Below, in pieces: positions 61,310 to 64,000 of a stretch of 64,000 bases of DNA. The DNA is taken from the NCBI GenBank assembly GCA_963837515.1, contig CAWINT010000003.1, positions 315,256-379,255 of the forward strand, given 5' to 3'. The stretch is from RYN-230 sp963837515. Its GTDB lineage: Bacteria > Actinomycetota > Actinomycetes > Streptosporangiales > Streptosporangiaceae. The notes beneath the pieces are model-generated. The model was not told the DNA's origin and did not search any database. It saw only the letters and a list, made by a program, of their open reading frames with translations. Every line of letters starts with the position of its first letter. Position 1 is the stretch's first letter. The position numbers and the translations under genes are program-made.

Positions 61310-62367
61310 CTACGCGGCCGGGTAGTACTCGTTGATCACGCCACCGAGGACTCGTCGGCGCTGCACTTGTGTGCTAAGTGGGGCAGCGACCGGCTCGTCA
61401 TGGTCGGGTGGTCGTTGCTGGCGGGACTGGTGCGGCCGGTGCCGGTTGTAATGGTCGGCGTACTCGCCGAGGACCGATCGCAGGTGGCGTTCGTCGTAGA
61501 TGAGCATCCGGTCTGTGCACTCGGCCCGTGCTGTGCGTATCCATCTCTCGGCGTAGCAATTTGCCCGCGGCGTCTGCGGCGGGATCTTCACTGTCTCCAT
61601 GCCCTCGCTGGCGAAGATCTCGTCGAAGACGGCCGTGAACCTGGCGTCGCGATCCCGGATCAGGAAGCGGAAGGCTCCGGTTCGGTCGCCCATGTCCATG
61701 ACCAGGTTGCGGGCCTGCTGAGCGGTCCAGGCGCCATCGGGATGGGCGGTGACGCCGAGGACGTGCACGTGCCGGGTGGCCACCTCCATAACGAATAGCA
61801 CGTACAGGCGGCGGAGAAAGATCCTGTTGACATGGAAGAAGTCGCATGCCAGCAGCCCGTGCGCCTGAGTGCGCAGGAACGCCCGCCAGGAAGTGTCCTG
61901 CCTGCGGGGCGCTAGCTGGCGGGTGGAGCGGAGAATCCGCCGGACGGTCGCCGCGCTGATTCGGTGGCCGAGTCGTGACAGCTCGCCGTGCACGCGGCGG
62001 TACCCCAGGCGGGGTTCTCCCGTGCCAGTCGCAGGACCAGGTCCCGGATTTCCTTACTGGCCGGCGGGCGGCCGGGCTGGCTCGGGTACGTCCACTTGCG
62101 CTGGATCAGGCGGCGGTGCCAGGCCAGCAGCGTGCCCGGCGTGACCAGGCGATGGCGGCGCAGCCCGGCGGGCAGCAGCCGGCCCAGCGCGGCCAGGACC
62201 GCCCGGTCGGCCCAGTCGAGCCTGGGCCGGGTGACCTGGCGGCGCAGGACGGCGAGTTCATGGCGGAGGACGAGGATCTCGGCGTCCTTCGACGCCTGGC
62301 CGCGGCTGAGCAGCGGCAGCCAGCCAAAGACCTGGGCGATGGTGAGGTACAGGAGTCGGATCGGCAC
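61310..62367 (-). pseudogene. Integrase-type transposase with a single frameshift
   Basis: Read from GTG 62367 the protein starts PIRLLYLTIAQVFGWLPLL and holds DAEILVLRHELAVLRRQVT and TPGTLLAWHRRLIQRKW. Near 62000 the frame shifts by one base and goes on with VHGELSRLGHRISAATVRRI, ACDFFHVNRIFLRRLYVLFV and FRFLIRDRDARFTAVFDEIF, ending GVINEYYPAA. The DDE residues are present, so a single missing base (TGGGGTAC for TGGGGCTAC) breaks an otherwise complete transposase. Confidence 0.78.
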
Positions 62368-62742
62368 AGGCCGCGATCTTGCCCCATCAGAGTCAGCGGA
62401 CCAAACCGCAGGTCGAGGCCGCCGCGTCGAGTTCTGGAGCGGTACACGCCCGGAACGCGGCAATAGCGGGCGACCACACCCAGAGCTGGTAATGCATAAA
62501 CATATGGCCTGGCCGCCTGCTTGCTCGGCGGTGGTCGGGATTGCTGACGGCGCGGAGGCTCTTGATAGCCACACGCCGAGCCGATCTGTATTTCGGCTAG
62601 GTTTCGATCGCTGATGAGGGCCGCCGCACGGATTGGGCTGTTCAGATGCGGCGGCGAGCCGGCGCAATCGCCGGTGTCGCGTGCCCGGCTTCCCGTATGT
62701 CCAGGGGGTTAGCGTCCGCACTTACCGGCCGGCACAGGTGGG

Positions 62743-63115
62743 TCAGCCAGTGCCGGTTCCTTTCTGGCTGCCGTCGGCGGGCCGGACAGCCGGTTCCTCG
62801 TTCCGGGGGGACAGCCCGGCTGCGGGATCGCCGACGTTGGTGAGGAGGGCCAGGATTTCGCCGATGGTGCGTTCGCGGCTGCCGGGCATTGGCAGCGGCA
62901 CGCGAAGCGGCAGGTGCGTCTGCACTTGGTAACGGTTACGGCGCCCGGCCCGCTCCTTCACGACGTACCCGGCGTCGGTCAGGTCGGTGACGATGCCGTA
63001 GGCGGACCGCTGGTGATGCCCACCCGGGCCGCGATGTCACGCAGTCGCACGCCCGGGTCATGGGCGATGCACAGCAGCACCGCGCATGGCTGGTCAGGAA
63101 GCTCCACTCCACCAC
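62743..63115 (-). pseudogene. Winged-helix (MarR-like) regulator, frameshifted
   Basis: From GTG 63115 one frame reads VVEWSFLTSHAR. A second continues AVLLCIAHDPGVRLRDIAARVGIT, then SAYGIVTDLTDAGYVVKERA leads into GRRNRYQVQTHLPLRVPLP in a third. Together they form a complete winged-helix DNA-binding domain of a MarR/ArsR-type regulator with two single-base frameshifts. The C-terminal piece is intact and ends at TGA 62743-62745. Confidence 0.65.
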
Positions 63116-63136
63116 GCCCGCAAAATATCATAGATC

Positions 63137-63148
63137 ATTTCTAGAAAT
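63137..63148. promoter_or_regulatory. Palindrome in AT-rich patch before the winged-helix gene
   Basis: ATTTCTAGAAAT is a perfect 12-base palindrome in an AT-rich patch (about 63122-63165) just upstream of the regulator start. Regulators of this type often bind such sites in their own promoter. Confidence 0.4.
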
Positions 63149-63232
63149 CTATTGCTAGTATCAGGATGCGAACGTAGCTTGTGGAACACAGGACGGGCGC
63201 TTTCACGCATCCGGCCTGCTAGGGGGACCTGA

Positions 63233-63708
63233 TGTCCATCCCACTTCCGTACGCGGCGCGGCTGCCATTTCCGGGCGGTAGCCATATCACCTGGCGGCAG
63301 GTGTCCCAGCGTGGGATTGCCTGCCGTCCGGTTTCCCGCCCGCGGCGGCCGGTGACGGTGCCGGGCCGCGCATCAGCCTCGGCATCGCCGGTCCCGGGCA
63401 CCTGCGTCGCTGGGCGCCGTTATGCAAGTGGTTTCTGGTGCATGCCTGCGCGGTGTTCACCGACACGTCTTCGCGGTTCCGGCCGACGGCCTGAGACCGC
63501 GTCCTCCATGCCCCGGTAACAGGCCAGGCCGCGCTGCATGGCTTGCTGCAGAAACCGCGTGGCCTGCCCTGCCCTGATCCCGGTCAATCGCGCCGAAACC
63601 CGGCCATGCCCATGCGCCTCCGGCGGGTCCGGTAACCCGCAATCCACCAGAACACCGACATGGTGATCAAGCGGCCACATCGCCAGCAAGAGCAGCGAGA
63701 GGAATCCG
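63233..63708. other. No supported gene
   Basis: One frame reads LPYAARLPFPGGSHITWRQV and another RISLGIAGPGHLRRWAPLCK, which look partly coding but belong to different frames and match no family I know. Confidence 0.35.
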
Positions 63709-64000
63709 ATGACCTCACTGAGAAAGACCGCGCTCGTCGCGGGCGTCTTTTACCTGATCACCTTCATCTCGATCCCCACCCTCGCCCTCTACAGCCCCGT
63801 GAAAAACCACGGGACTGGATCCTCAGCTCCGGCGGCCACACCGCGGTGCTCGTCGGAGGCCTCCTGGAGGTGATCGTCGCCCTGGCCGGCATCGGCACCG
63901 CCGTCACCTTGTACCCGGTCCTCAAGCGGCAGAACGAAGGCGCCGCGCTCGGCTTCGTCACCGCCCGGGTCCTGGAAGGCAGCATGATCTTCGCCGGCGT
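63709..64000 (+). CDS. DUF4386 family membrane protein, frameshifted and cut by window end
   Basis: The gene starts at ATG 63709 with AGAGGA six bases upstream. It reads TSLRKTALVAGVFYLITFIS, the first helix of DUF4386 proteins. Near 63812 the frame shifts by one base and continues SSGGHTAVLVGGLLEVIVAL and YPVLKRQNEGAALGFVTARV to the window end. A single missing base would explain it. The family has six or seven membrane helices and no known function. Confidence 0.7.

Overview
The window is very GC-rich, uses GTG starts freely and carries protein families typical of Actinomycetota (LAL-type LuxR regulators, DUF5999, FitAB and DUF5615 toxin-antitoxin pairs, an IS21/IS701/IS1380 insertion sequence mix, secreted glucodextranase). 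I read it as a soil-type filamentous actinobacterium, possibly Streptosporangiales-like; the genus is not determinable from the sequence alone. A short chromosomal core stretch (clpB end, thioredoxin) opens the window. Most of what follows is accessory DNA rich in insertion sequences, toxin-antitoxin genes and decayed genes.

Layout. 0-5 kb: clpB-thioredoxin pair, a membrane protein and a DUF4062-STAND ATPase. 5-7.4 kb: a DUF5615 toxin beside a broken IS21 element. 8.0-33.6 kb: a 25.6 kb stretch bounded by two direct copies (48 of 51 bases identical) of what looks like the 3' half of a tRNA-Tyr gene. These look like attachment sites of an integrative island. Inside are FitAB, a SNF2 helicase/SWIM protein pair, an HTH/PIN toxin-antitoxin pair, a sulfide:quinone-oxidoreductase-like flavoprotein behind a CsoR-type operator, one intact and two decayed LAL regulators, an MFS transporter, a small-protein operon, a frameshifted MMPL transporter, a phosphotransferase-like kinase and an intact insertion sequence. 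34.3-39.8 kb: a divergent cluster of a TPR-CHAT protease, a protein with two CBS-like repeats and Cys/His pairs, a four-helix membrane protein and a small one-helix protein. This is my best candidate for an undescribed conflict or signalling system. 41-49 kb: secreted or hydrolytic enzymes (Tat-exported multicopper oxidase, CocE/NonD hydrolase, GH15 glucodextranase). 49-52 kb: transposase debris, a RelBE pair with a leaderless-type promoter, and a decayed gene. 52.3-55 kb: acetyl-CoA synthetase and small hypothetical genes. 55.4-59.9 kb: two intact insertion sequences, one inserted inside a tyrosine recombinase gene, followed by an HTH regulator fragment. 60-64 kb: an MBL-fold hydrolase, a frameshifted transposase, a decayed winged-helix regulator and the start of a frameshifted DUF4386 gene.

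Many genes carry single-base frameshifts (helicase, MMPL transporter, TIM-barrel-like protein, transposases, winged-helix regulator, DUF4386), while long genes such as acs, the CHAT gene and the glucodextranase are intact. Local decay of an accessory region and assembly indels are both possible explanations. Function calls rest on motifs read by eye and on recalled family knowledge; no database search was run.
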